20,056 bases of DNA from JBEVEP01 sp040512755 (GCA_040512755.1 JBEVEP010000083.1:1-20056); one strand, 5' to 3'. Positions 1 through 6,678 are shown, counted from the first letter of the stretch. Notes: generated by a model from the sequence alone, not told the origin. A program made the numbers and translations.

Positions 1-418
1 TCACGGGAACCTGGTGCGCACCGGGTATCAGGGAGGGCGGCGGTGCCGGGCCGGTCGCGTGGCGGAAACGCGGCTGGAAATTGTCATCCGAGGCCCGGGC
101 CCGCTTCGCGGCTCCCCCGCACCGGCAAAGGCCACCGCGGGGGCCCCGACGATCGGGCAAGACCACCGGCGGGGCGCTGGGAAGGCGCCATACATTTACT
201 TTACGAGGTGCCGACCCAGCGCCCCGCTTCCCGACTGCTCCCGACAGGGAGAGTTCTTTGACAACAGCCAGACGGAGAAATCCGGGCGTGGCAACGGAGA
301 AACATGTGCTCAGTGCAACCGCGTGGTCATTAGCCTGGATTCACTGCCGTGGAACAATTTGCCCTGCCTTTCCAGAAGCGCAGCTTCATGCGATATACGC
401 TCAACGATCTTAGCCTGG
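1..418. other. Left-edge region with no supportable gene
   Basis: I see no gene here that I can defend. The plus strand is open in several frames because the DNA is GC-rich, but the translations are rich in Arg, Pro and Gly, match no fold I recognise, and lack a convincing ribosome site. The frame leading into the LysE-type gene at 431 is open from position 14, but that upstream stretch looks unlike the membrane protein that follows. An 11-base direct repeat, TTAGCCTGGAT, occurs at 330-340 and 410-420, just before the exporter gene. A TTGACA hexamer lies near 258 but has no good -10 partner. The segment may be the non-coding 3' flank of a gene left of the window plus the exporter promoter. 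Confidence 0.5.
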
Positions 419-430
419 ATGGGGCTATCG

Positions 431-1048
431 ATGACTCTCGCCGGATTTATCACATATAGCGGTGCACTCGCGTTGGCGGCTGCCATCCCGGGCCCAGGCG
501 TGACGGCCTTGGTTGCCCGTGCGCTCGGTTCGGGCTTCCGCTCATCGCTCTTCATGGCGCTCGGGCTCATTTTGGGCGACTTGACCTACCTGACCGCGGT
601 GGTCCTCGGTCTCGCTATTGTTGCGCAAACTTTCGGGACGGTCTTCCTAGTCATCAAATGGCTGGGCGTTCTCTATCTCGCCTGGCTCGCCTGGAACTTC
701 TGGCACGCCGGAATCACCCCGGAGAAAGTGGAAGCGCGCCGCGGCAAAGGTGGCGCTGTGTCGAGTTTTCTCGCCGGATTGACCGTTACCCTTGGTAATC
801 CCAAAACAATGATCTTCTATCTCGCGCTGACGCCGACCCTGGTTGATCTGCGGACGATCACTATAGCCGACTATGGCATACTTGCCGTTTGCACGATCGT
901 CGTGCTGCTCGTTGTGCTGGTGCCCTATCTGGCGCTCGCCGCCAAGGCACGCTGGTTCCTGCAGACGCCGCGAGCGCTCAAGGCATTGAATCGCACAGCG
1001 GCGGCCTTCATGGCCGGTGCTGCTGCCGCCATCGCTGCGCGCCAATAG
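431..1048 (+). CDS. LysE/RhtB-family amino-acid exporter
   Basis: This is a 205-residue inner-membrane protein of the LysE/RhtB superfamily, which exports amino acids or their derivatives using the membrane potential. The N-terminus has the family hallmark: a first hydrophobic helix ending in AAIPGPGV (about residues 17-24), followed by a glycine-rich second helix with GLILGD. The order is hydrophobic segment, conserved loop, two helices, a charged cytoplasmic loop (EKVEARRGKGG), the GNPKTMIFYLAL segment typical of the family, then two more helices. Length fits the usual 200-210 residues. I place the start at 431, preceded by a GGATGGGG stretch (417-424); an in-frame ATG at 419 adds four residues. 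Cysteine synthase lies downstream on the same strand, which by analogy with the cysteine/O-acetylserine exporter EamB (YfiK) hints at a sulfur-related substrate. That substrate is inference; homoserine, threonine or lysine export is equally possible. Confidence 0.88.
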   Translation: MTLAGFITYSGALALAAAIPGPGVTALVARALGSGFRSSLFMALGLILGDLTYLTAVVLGLAIVAQTFGTVFLVIKWLGVLYLAWLAWNFWHAGITPEKVEARRGKGGAVSSFLAGLTVTLGNPKTMIFYLALTPTLVDLRTITIADYGILAVCTIVVLLVVLVPYLALAAKARWFLQTPRALKALNRTAAAFMAGAAAAIAARQ

Positions 1049-1116
1049 GCCAAGAGAGAAATCCGTTCCTAAAAGCCAGTATCTGCGGGTACCGGTTTCC
1101 AGCAATGCTGTCGTTA

Positions 1117-1146
1117 GCGGAGAAAAGCGGCTCGCTTTTCCTCCGC
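1117..1146 (+). terminator. Strong hairpin, probable terminator after the exporter gene
   Basis: The arms GCGGAGAAAAGCG (1117-1129) and CGCTTTTCCTCCGC (1133-1146) pair over 13 bases with one bulged base and a 3-base loop. A modestly T-rich stretch (ATCTTATTTTA) follows. It lies 69 bases after the exporter stop codon and 115 bases before the cysteine synthase start, so it fits a rho-independent terminator separating the two genes. The T-tract is interrupted, so an attenuator or an RNA-stabilising hairpin is also possible. Confidence 0.5.
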
Positions 1147-1260
1147 GCCATCTTATTTTAAGCGCGTTCCGAACCTGCGATAGCCAGATCGGACGAGTAG
1201 AGGAACTGGGACAGGCACGTCGAGTTGTCCGCCAGCCTCTGCCCAATCAAGGAGCGAAGC

Positions 1261-2238
1261 ATGAACAAGCCCGTTACCACGCATACGCCGGGCCGCGGGC
1301 GTGTTTACAATTCGATCACTGAGACAATCGGCGACACCCCGTTGGTGCGCCTCGATAAGTTTGCCAGGCAGAAGGGAATCGTAGCCAACCTTCTTGCCAA
1401 GCTCGAGTTTCTCAACCCGGTAGGCAGCGTCAAGGATCGCATTGGCGTCGCCATGATCGAAGCCCTGGAACAGTCGGGCCGGATCAAGCCGGGTCAAACG
1501 ACGCTCGTGGAACCGACCTCCGGCAATACCGGCATCGCTCTCGCCTTTGCCGCTGCAGCGAAGGGCTACAAGCTGATCCTCACAATGCCCGAAACCATGT
1601 CGCTTGAACGCCGCAAGATGTTGGTTCTCCTCGGCGCCGAACTGGTGTTGACGGAAGGCGCGAAGGGTATGAAAGGGGCGATCGCAAAGGCCGAGGAACT
1701 GGTCGCCGCGCTGCCGGATGCAGTCATTCCGCAACAGTTCGAGAACCCGGCCAATCCGGAGATTCACCGCCGCACGACCGCCGAGGAGATCTGGAACGAT
1801 ACGCGTGGCCAAGTCGACATATTCGTCGCGGGCATAGGCACAGGCGGCACGATCACTGGCGCCGGACAGGTCCTGAAGAGCCGCAATCCCGACCTGCGCA
1901 TCGTAGCCGTCGAGCCGGAGGCTTCGCCTGTGCTGTCAGGTGGGCAGGCTGGGCCGCACAAGATACAAGGCATCGGCGCTGGCTTCGCGCCGAAGATTCT
2001 CGACATGTCGATCTATAACGAGGTCATTACCGTCTCCAATGACGATGCCTTCGCAAATGCGCGTCTTGTCGCGCGCCTTGAAGGCGTACCCGTCGGCATT
2101 TCGTCGGGCGCGGCGCTTCACGCCGCCACTGTCGTCGGCTCACGCCCGGAAAACGCGGGCAAGAACCTCGTCGTCATCATTCCTTCCTTCGCCGAACGCT
2201 ATCTCTCGACAGCGCTCTTCGAGGGCTTGGGCGGCTAA
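1261..2238 (+). CDS. cysK: Cysteine synthase A (O-acetylserine sulfhydrylase)
   Basis: This 325-residue PLP enzyme makes L-cysteine from O-acetylserine and sulfide in the cytoplasm, the last step of assimilatory sulfur fixation. The PLP lysine is K58 within NPVGSVKDR, and KLEFLNP just before it completes the family signature. PTSGNTG (85-91) is the substrate loop, GTGGTITG (193-200) binds the PLP phosphate, and GISSGAA (279-285) lies at the pyridine-nitrogen side. Length matches CysK, with no cystathionine-beta-synthase regulatory domain. The start at 1261 is set by AAGGAG at 1249-1254 with a 6-base spacer; the frame is open further upstream without a better site. Because PLP fold-type II enzymes look alike, the CysM isozyme is an alternative, but the motif set favours CysK. 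The gene converges on the ECF sigma gene with overlapping stop codons. Genomes of this group usually carry more than one cysteine synthase, so this may be an accessory copy. Confidence 0.92.
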   Translation: MNKPVTTHTPGRGRVYNSITETIGDTPLVRLDKFARQKGIVANLLAKLEFLNPVGSVKDRIGVAMIEALEQSGRIKPGQTTLVEPTSGNTGIALAFAAAAKGYKLILTMPETMSLERRKMLVLLGAELVLTEGAKGMKGAIAKAEELVAALPDAVIPQQFENPANPEIHRRTTAEEIWNDTRGQVDIFVAGIGTGGTITGAGQVLKSRNPDLRIVAVEPEASPVLSGGQAGPHKIQGIGAGFAPKILDMSIYNEVITVSNDDAFANARLVARLEGVPVGISSGAALHAATVVGSRPENAGKNLVVIIPSFAERYLSTALFEGLGG

Positions 2239-3485
2239 GCCTTCCCGCGAAGCGCCGCGCTGCGTTTCTGTAGGAAACGGCGTACTGCTTCGTCCAGCTC
2301 AAGACCGATTGCGCGCTGGTAGGCCGCGTGCGCGGCGGCCGTATCGCCGAGTTGCGCCAGGAGTCCGGCGCGAGCCGCCCAATAAGGCTGGTAGTCAGAG
2401 AGCCGCTTATCACCCTCAAGGCGGTCGAGCTCTGCCATTCCTTCCCTGGGATCACCTGCTTCGGCAATCGCAACCGCGCGGTTGATGGTCACAACGGGCG
2501 AATCCGCGACCGTGGAAAGCGCGTCATAGAGCAATGCGATGGCGGGCCAGTCGGTGCTTCCGGTCAGCCTGCGTGCGGCATGCGCGGATTGTACTGCGGC
2601 CTCCAATTGGTAGCGTCCGATGCCAGCCATCCCACTCGCCTTCCGGAGCAAAACTTCAGCTTCATTGATCAGCGAGCTGTCCCACTCTGCCGTGTCCTGC
2701 TCCGAAAGAGGCACATAGTCGCCCGCTGTGTTGCGTCGCGTGGCTCGTCGCGCCTCGGCAAAAAGCATCAGCGCGAGCAGCCCCAGCGCCTCCGGCTCTT
2801 CGGGCAACAGCGAAACCACCAGCCGTCCCAGCCAGATCCCTTCGTCGGAAAGGTTCCTCCGCCTGGCGTCGGTGCCTGCGGGATCGGTCCAACCTTCGGC
2901 AAAGGCAGCATAAATCGCCTCGAGCACGGAGCCTAGGCGTTCGGCGAGCGCGTCACGTTCGGGAACCTTGAGAGGTATGCCGGCTTGACGAATGCGATTC
3001 TTTGCCCGGACCAGGCGCTGGCCCATCGTCGCTGGAGGCACCAGAAACGCTGAAGCGATCGTCGCCGCGTCGAAGCCCAGGATCGTCTGGAGCATGAGTG
3101 GCGCACGGACGCTGGCGTCAATTGCGGGATGGGCGCAAGCAAACATAAGGCCGAGCCGCTCATCGGGAACGCTTTCGCTCGCCACTGCTGCCTCCATCTC
3201 CTCTGACATGAGTTTCAGTCGCGGCTCGGCGGCAATACTTGTTTGCCGCCGCCTTAGCGCATCGATGGCGCTCCGCCGCGCCGCGGTCATCAGCCAGGCC
3301 TCCGGATGCTCAGGGACGCCGGTCTTCGGCCATGCGGTTAATGCCGCCGCGAAACCCTCGGAAAGGGCATCCTCCGCGGCGGCGACATCCCGCGTGCGCG
3401 CGGCCAGAAAGGCGATCAGCTTGCCGTAGCTTCGGCGCGCGGCGGCTTCAGCCGCGGCGCGCGCGGCCTCCACGCTGTCTCCCAT
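2235..3485 (-). CDS. ECF sigma factor with long C-terminal extension (ECF42 type)
   Basis: This is a 416-residue alternative sigma factor. Region 2 lies at about residues 15-85 (RDVAAAEDALSEGFAAAL, then HPEAWLMTAARRSAIDALRR). Region 4 lies at about 110-165 (helix-turn-helix near GFDAATIASAFLVPPATMGQRLVRAKNRIR). A long extension (about 180-410) has the DUF6596-like segment (AIYAAFAEGW, then LLALMLFAEARRATR) and TPR-like helices near the end (AARAGLLAQLGDTAAAHAAYQRAI). Ordinary ECF factors are about 180 residues; this extension, and the adjacent DGPF-domain gene, define the ECF42 group. In that group the extension is needed for activity and no classical anti-sigma factor is encoded nearby, as here. 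The start codon overlaps the stop of the upstream YCII gene by one base (TGATG), pointing to translational coupling. Likely target: its own operon. The triggering signal is unknown. Confidence 0.9.
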   Translation of the reverse strand: MGDSVEAARAAAEAAARRSYGKLIAFLAARTRDVAAAEDALSEGFAAALTAWPKTGVPEHPEAWLMTAARRSAIDALRRRQTSIAAEPRLKLMSEEMEAAVASESVPDERLGLMFACAHPAIDASVRAPLMLQTILGFDAATIASAFLVPPATMGQRLVRAKNRIRQAGIPLKVPERDALAERLGSVLEAIYAAFAEGWTDPAGTDARRRNLSDEGIWLGRLVVSLLPEEPEALGLLALMLFAEARRATRRNTAGDYVPLSEQDTAEWDSSLINEAEVLLRKASGMAGIGRYQLEAAVQSAHAARRLTGSTDWPAIALLYDALSTVADSPVVTINRAVAIAEAGDPREGMAELDRLEGDKRLSDYQPYWAARAGLLAQLGDTAAAHAAYQRAIGLELDEAVRRFLQKRSAALRGKA

Positions 3486-3841
3486 CAGGCGGCCTGCATC
3501 TCCCAGATCGGGCGGACTTCCAGAGTGCCGTGGTTGGCGCCTGGGCAGCGCGCCGCCCAGGCGATCGCCGCGTCAATGTCTGCGGCCTCGATCATATAGT
3601 AGCCGCCGAGTTGCTCGCGGGTTTCGGCATAGGGCCCGTCAAGAACGTTGGTTTTACCGTCGCTCACCCGCACAGAAGTGGCGGTGGCAGACGGTTTCAA
3701 TCTTTCGCCGCCGACATAGATGCCGGCCTTCTTCATCGCTTCGGTGTAGGCGAGATAGGCGGCGCTCATCTGGCCCACTGTCTCCGGCGTTGCAGATGCC
3801 ATCCCGGCTTCGTTTCCATAAATGAGGAGCATATATCTCAT
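3485..3841 (-). CDS. YCII/DGPF-domain protein, partner of the ECF sigma factor
   Basis: This is a 118-residue cytoplasmic protein of the YCII-related family. It begins MRYMLLIYGNEA, the standard first beta strand of the fold, and carries DGPYAETREQLGGYY (about residues 69-83), the DGPF-type signature, followed by the helix ADIDAAIAWAARCP and a final strand TLEVRPIWE. Length is typical of the family. The start at 3841 is chosen because the homologous N-terminus begins there and a GGAG element lies 9 bases upstream; the open frame further upstream is not conserved-looking. These genes are the usual partners and targets of ECF42 sigma factors. Their biochemical role is not established, although the related YciI protein has enzyme-like features. 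A TGTCGAA box upstream fits control by the neighbouring sigma factor. Confidence 0.9.
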   Translation of the reverse strand: MRYMLLIYGNEAGMASATPETVGQMSAAYLAYTEAMKKAGIYVGGERLKPSATATSVRVSDGKTNVLDGPYAETREQLGGYYMIEAADIDAAIAWAARCPGANHGTLEVRPIWEMQAA

Positions 3842-3886
3842 TGGTCGTCTCCATTGTGTTCGGGCCTGCTGGCGGCCCGAGCGCAT

Positions 3887-3913
3887 GACGGACGAGACAG
3901 CCCGATTTCGACA
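3887..3913 (-). promoter_or_regulatory. Candidate ECF42-dependent promoter
   Basis: Read on the minus strand, TGTCGAA (3913-3907) is followed by CGTC, either at 3894-3891 or at 3890-3887; the second gives 17 bases between TGTCGA and CGTC. As I recall, ECF42 promoters carry a TGTCGA-type -35 element, so the YCII-sigma operon may be autoregulated. The start codon lies about 45 bases downstream. The leader also holds a hairpin, CGGGCC (3861-3866) with GGCCCG (3874-3879). Confidence 0.55.
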
Positions 3914-4616
3914 GTTTCCCAGAAAAGTTTATGCCTCGGCAAGGTGCGGCCGAAATTGGAGATCGAGGCAAGATGATCCATCGGCGCGATCCACCTTCGT
4001 GAACCGCTGCCCGATTTGGTGTGAGTTATAGGTGTGCCGCCGGGCCAGCGTTCGACCGCCGCGCAGTGGGTTGCTTCGCCAGCAAATTTCAGAGTTGTCG
4101 TGGGAACTTTCTACCGGCGTCGGTGACGCGGGGAATGCGCGTTCGCTTTGGCGCGAAGGCGACGGTTGTGTCAGTGAAAGGTGGCCGGCGTTTCGAACGA
4201 ACCGCGGTGGCGCCTGGCACAGGCAGGGCCAGGACCGCGCATATAGTGCCGTTCCGGACGGTAGGTCGGCGCGAGGAATTCCCGGAATGCCGATGCGTAA
4301 TGTGTGAGCTGATGCCAGATTGCCATTGTCCCGGTCCCTGTCACTTCGGATGTCCCTTCCGAGTTTTGGCGTAGCGTAACGTCGAGGAGTGAATACTCGG
4401 TGAACGCGACGTTAATCTTTTTCAGAATCGGCCCTTGAACCGTGGCCGAAATCGGGTGGTTTCTCGGTCTTTCCGTGCCAGTCGCCCGGAATGCTGCAGG
4501 TGTGCCTTTTCGATCACATCCATTTCGCCTGTATGCGCTTTACCGCAACATCAGTCCGTGAACCGGATCACTTTCGTGCCGATTGTTGCGGGATCTTCTC
4601 AGCAAGAAATTAGAGA
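3914..4616. other. Long intergenic stretch without a large gene
   Basis: This stretch of about 700 bases separates the sigma operon from the DUF892 gene. I find no recognisable protein longer than 60 residues. The longest open frame (plus strand, 4021-4374) gives a cysteine- and arginine-rich translation without secondary-structure logic and with no ribosome site, so I do not call it. One short minus-strand frame at 4171-4326 looks more protein-like and is listed separately. A small inverted repeat CGAG/CTCG surrounds 4383-4399. I see no repeats or mobile-element traces. Confidence 0.5.
4171..4326 (-). CDS. Possible 51-residue small protein
   Basis: A short minus-strand frame starts with ATG at 4326 and ends with TGA at 4171. 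It encodes 51 residues beginning MAIWHQLTHYASAFREFLA, with an amphipathic helix-like start and an Arg/His-rich second half (EYMRG-like RHYMRGPGPACARRHRG). Third codon positions are mostly G or C, as expected for real genes in this genome, and GGGAC lies just upstream of the start. Rhizobia make many small Arg-rich proteins of this kind, but I cannot place this one in a family. The ribosome site is too close and weak to be convincing. It could equally be a chance frame. Confidence 0.3.
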   Translation of the reverse strand: MAIWHQLTHYASAFREFLAPTYRPERHYMRGPGPACARRHRGSFETPATFH

Positions 4617-4641
4617 GGAACGGAGCGAGTCCTGAGGCGTT
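4617..4641 (+). promoter_or_regulatory. EcfG/RpoE2-type general stress promoter of the DUF892 gene
   Basis: GGAAC (4617-4621), a 16-base spacer and CGTT (4638-4641) match the consensus recognised by the alphaproteobacterial general stress sigma factor EcfG (RpoE2). The box ends 73 bases before the DUF892 start codon, a reasonable leader length. I looked for the same arrangement by eye before the other genes and found no other full match. Confidence 0.72.
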
Positions 4642-4714
4642 CAGGCTGCAAGGCGGGCCTATACGCCGACATCGGAGCAGAGAGCTTCCGCGCATCACAT
4701 GAAAGGACAATACA

Positions 4715-5221
4715 ATGGGCTTCTTCTCGAAGGACATCAAATCGCTCGACGATCTCTTCGTCCACACCCTGCGCGACATCTATTATGCGGAAAAGGAGAT
4801 CGAAAAGGCGCTGCCCGACATGATCGACAAGGCCACCAGTCCGCAACTGAGGCAGGGCTTCGAAAAGCATCTCGACGAAACCAGAGGCCACGTCCAGCGC
4901 GTCGAACAAGTCTTCGAAATGCACGGCGTAAAGGCCAAGGCCGTGAGATGCCCTGCGATCGACGGCATCCTCGAGGAGGCCAATGAAGTGGCTGGCGAGG
5001 TCGACGACAAGCAGGTTCTGGACGCTGCGCTCATCGCTGCTGCGCAAGCTGTCGAGCACTATGAGATCACACGTTACGGAACACTGGTCGAATGGGCGAA
5101 ACAGCTTGGCCGCGACGACTGCGCTTCCGTGCTTCGGAAGAATCTCGACGAAGAGAAGGCGACCGACAAAAAGCTGACCGGGCTTGCCGAAAGCAACGTG
5201 AATCTCCGCGCAGCGGAATAA
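4715..5221 (+). CDS. DUF892 (YciE/YciF-like) ferritin-like stress protein
   Basis: This is a 168-residue, all-helical cytoplasmic protein of the DUF892 family (YciE/YciF), whose structures are ferritin-like four-helix bundles that form dimers. Characteristic segments are the first helix SLDDLFVHTLRDIYYAEKEIEKALP (opening part of the protein), the second helix with HLDETRGHVQRVEQVFEMHG, a third with AAQAVEHYEITRYGTLVEWA, and the last with NLDEEKATDKKL. Acidic and His residues in these helices lie where ferritin-like proteins bind two metal ions. Length fits the family. The start at 4715 is preceded by AAAGGA. In enterobacteria the yci genes are RpoS-dependent; here an EcfG-type promoter stands in front, which fits the equivalent stress regulon. 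It converges with the ArsR-type gene. The actual substrate is unknown. Confidence 0.9.
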   Translation: MGFFSKDIKSLDDLFVHTLRDIYYAEKEIEKALPDMIDKATSPQLRQGFEKHLDETRGHVQRVEQVFEMHGVKAKAVRCPAIDGILEEANEVAGEVDDKQVLDAALIAAAQAVEHYEITRYGTLVEWAKQLGRDDCASVLRKNLDEEKATDKKLTGLAESNVNLRAAE

Positions 5222-5243
5222 CGCATTGCCTGCGGTATTGGCT

Positions 5244-5271
5244 GAAAGGACTTGCTAGCGCGGGTCCTTTC
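5244..5271. terminator. Inverted repeat between convergent genes, possible bidirectional terminator
   Basis: GAAAGGAC (5244-5251) and GTCCTTTC (5264-5271) form a perfect 8-base stem with a 12-base loop. It sits in the 50-base gap between the stop codons of the convergent DUF892 and ArsR-type genes, where a shared terminator would be expected. There is no proper T-run on either side, so intrinsic termination would be weak. Confidence 0.4.
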
Positions 5272-5955
5272 TCACGCCGGCAGAAAGGTTTTTGTGAATG
5301 CCAGCTTTCCCCTGGGCGAGAAGATCACCGCGCGGCTGTCCGGGTCTCTCCGCGCCCATCGTTCGGCAAGGATCCGGTCAAAAATAGCTGCCCCGAGCGA
5401 ACCGGCGAGATGCGACCGGCGCACGCTCCAGTCGAGGCAGGCTCGGCACATAGGCCTCCGGCCTGTTGACAGCCCTGCTGGATCAATCCCGATCGCCTCG
5501 AAATAGCTCCCCCCTGCCTTTCCGATTTCGATCCTGTCGCCGCGGCGCTCTAGTATTCCGCGCGCCATGAATCCATCCAGCATCTCGACCGCTCGGTCGC
5601 CAGCGAGGTGGTCGTAACAGATACGCGCCTCGCGCAGCGTTGTGTCTCGCGGGCCGGGGCGGCTGCGTGTTGGTCCCACAGACGATGCGACGCCCATGAT
5701 CGATTCGAGCATGCCGGCTACCTGAGCATTGGCGAGCCCGTAGTAACGATGGCGGCCTTGCGCTGCGAGCGTCAACAGCCCGCCCTCCATCAGTCTGGAC
5801 AGATGCGAGCTTGCTGTCTGCAGCGTAACGCCTGCCTCCAGCGCCAGTTCGCTCGCTGTCAGTGCCGTCCCACCCATCAACGCAGTCAGCATGTTCGCGC
5901 GCGCGGGATCGCCGACAAGGCTGGCGATCCTGGCTATGTCAGGTCCTTCCTTCAT
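5272..5955 (-). CDS. ArsR-family transcriptional regulator with C-terminal cysteine domain
   Basis: This is a 227-residue regulator. Residues 5-85 are an ArsR/SmtB winged helix-turn-helix: ARIASLVGDPARANMLTALM, then TASELALEAGVTLQTASSHLSRLMEGGLL as recognition region, then QGRHRYYGLAN as wing. Classical ArsR proteins stop near 100-120 residues; this one continues with a second domain holding RICYDHLAGD (about 111-120) and RPMCRACLDWSVRRSHLAGSLG (about 167-188). Cys113, His116, Cys170 and Cys173 are candidate metal or redox ligands, which is inference. I choose the start at 5955 because the helix-turn-helix begins right after it and the open frame upstream runs into the divergent gene. It is divergent from the DUF1127 gene, and a perfect inverted repeat in between probably serves as its operator. 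The inducer is unknown. Confidence 0.88.
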   Translation of the reverse strand: MKEGPDIARIASLVGDPARANMLTALMGGTALTASELALEAGVTLQTASSHLSRLMEGGLLTLAAQGRHRYYGLANAQVAGMLESIMGVASSVGPTRSRPGPRDTTLREARICYDHLAGDRAVEMLDGFMARGILERRGDRIEIGKAGGSYFEAIGIDPAGLSTGRRPMCRACLDWSVRRSHLAGSLGAAIFDRILAERWARRDPDSRAVIFSPRGKLAFTKTFLPA

Positions 5956-5957
5956 AG

Positions 5958-5973
5958 TTCGATCGTAATCGAA
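5958..5973. promoter_or_regulatory. Candidate ArsR-type operator
   Basis: TTCGAT (5958-5963), CGTA, ATCGAA (5968-5973) is a perfect inverted repeat with 6-base arms. It lies in the 69-base gap between the divergent ArsR-type and DUF1127 start codons, immediately upstream of the regulator's own start. Size and symmetry fit binding by a winged-helix dimer, implying autoregulation and possibly control of the divergent gene. Confidence 0.6.
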
Positions 5974-6024
5974 GCATCCACGTCCTTCAACAGTTATTGT
6001 TTGGGCTGGAAAGGAGAATGGAAC

Positions 6025-6246
6025 ATGACGACCGCACCTTCCGTGAAATTGATCGCCGGACACAGGCGCGCTCCGATATTGCTTGTCCGTCTCGCCCGGA
6101 CGGGCTTCGACACGCTCGGCCGCTGGCGCGCGCGGCAGATCCAGCGGAGCAAGCTCGCCAGTCTCGACGATCATATGCTTCGCGATATCGGGCTGACGCG
6201 CCTCGACAGACGCCGAGAGTGTGCCAAGCCGTTCTGGCGGCCATGA
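6025..6246 (+). CDS. DUF1127 small protein
   Basis: This is a 73-residue Arg-rich protein. The C-terminal half carries the DUF1127 signature: LGRWRARQIQRSKLASLDDHMLRDIGL followed by TRLDRRRECAKPFW, that is an amphipathic basic helix, the LDDHMLRDIGL motif and the closing KPFW. Short DUF1127 proteins are abundant in Rhizobiales and have been linked to phosphate and carbon metabolism and to RNA interaction in Agrobacterium; the role of this one is unknown. The N-terminal 25 residues (TTAPSVKLIAGHRRAPILL) are less typical. AAGGAG at 6011-6016 with an 8-base spacer fixes the start at 6025. It is divergent from the ArsR-type regulator and is followed, 99 bases on, by the NIPSNAP-like gene on the same strand. 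Confidence 0.85.
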   Translation: MTTAPSVKLIAGHRRAPILLVRLARTGFDTLGRWRARQIQRSKLASLDDHMLRDIGLTRLDRRRECAKPFWRP

Positions 6247-6345
6247 CAGAATGTCAAAGATAGCACGGTGACGGGAGCGTCAATTCGATCGCCCTCGAAC
6301 TGCCCCGGTTGGTCGCCGACCCACAAACCGACCATGGAGAACACA

Positions 6346-6678
6346 ATGACCATCGCCTGTTTTATCCGCTATCGCATCGATCCGTTCGGCAAAACGGCGT
6401 TCGAGGAGTACGCCCGCAACTGGGGTCAGGTGATCCCCCTCTGCGGCGCCCATCTGATTGGTTACTTCGCGCCGCATGAGGGATCCGCCACCACGGCCTA
6501 CGGTATCTACAGCATCGAAAACCTGGCCGAGTATGAAGCCTACCGCGCGCGGCTAACCGCCCATCCGCTCGCAATGGCGAACTACGACTTTGCGCGCCGC
6601 GAACGGTTCATTCTGGAAGAGGACCGCATTTTCCTCAAATTGGCGTCTGCTCCTCACGCTTCAAGGGCGGGGTTGTAG
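6346..6678 (+). CDS. NIPSNAP-family protein
   Basis: This is a 110-residue protein of the NIPSNAP / dimeric alpha-beta barrel type. It starts MTIACFIRYRIDPFGKTAFEEYARNW, the usual first strand and helix, has an IGYFAPHEGSATTAYGIYSIENLAEYEAYRARL middle part with the strand-helix pattern of the fold, and ends with FARRERFILEEDRIFLKLA. Length is typical of one domain. No catalytic residue can be assigned. GGAG at 6335-6338 with a 7-base spacer sets the start at 6346, preferred over the ATG at 6334, whose own upstream region lacks a ribosome site. It follows the DUF1127 gene on the same strand and converges with the mbfA-like gene. It may be under control of the nearby ArsR-type regulator, which is inference from position only. 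Confidence 0.82.
   Translation: MTIACFIRYRIDPFGKTAFEEYARNWGQVIPLCGAHLIGYFAPHEGSATTAYGIYSIENLAEYEAYRARLTAHPLAMANYDFARRERFILEEDRIFLKLASAPHASRAGL

Noticed and set aside
14..430. N-terminal extension of the LysE-type exporter
   Set aside because: The added 139 residues are Arg/Pro/Gly-rich, unlike any exporter N-terminus; the conserved family start falls at 431 (or 419).
4021..4374. 117-residue plus-strand open frame
   Set aside because: Cys/Arg-rich translation with no recognisable pattern, no ribosome site, and a better-looking short frame on the other strand.
4610..5059. 149-residue minus-strand open frame
   Set aside because: It is the antisense shadow of the DUF892 gene, which has clear family motifs.
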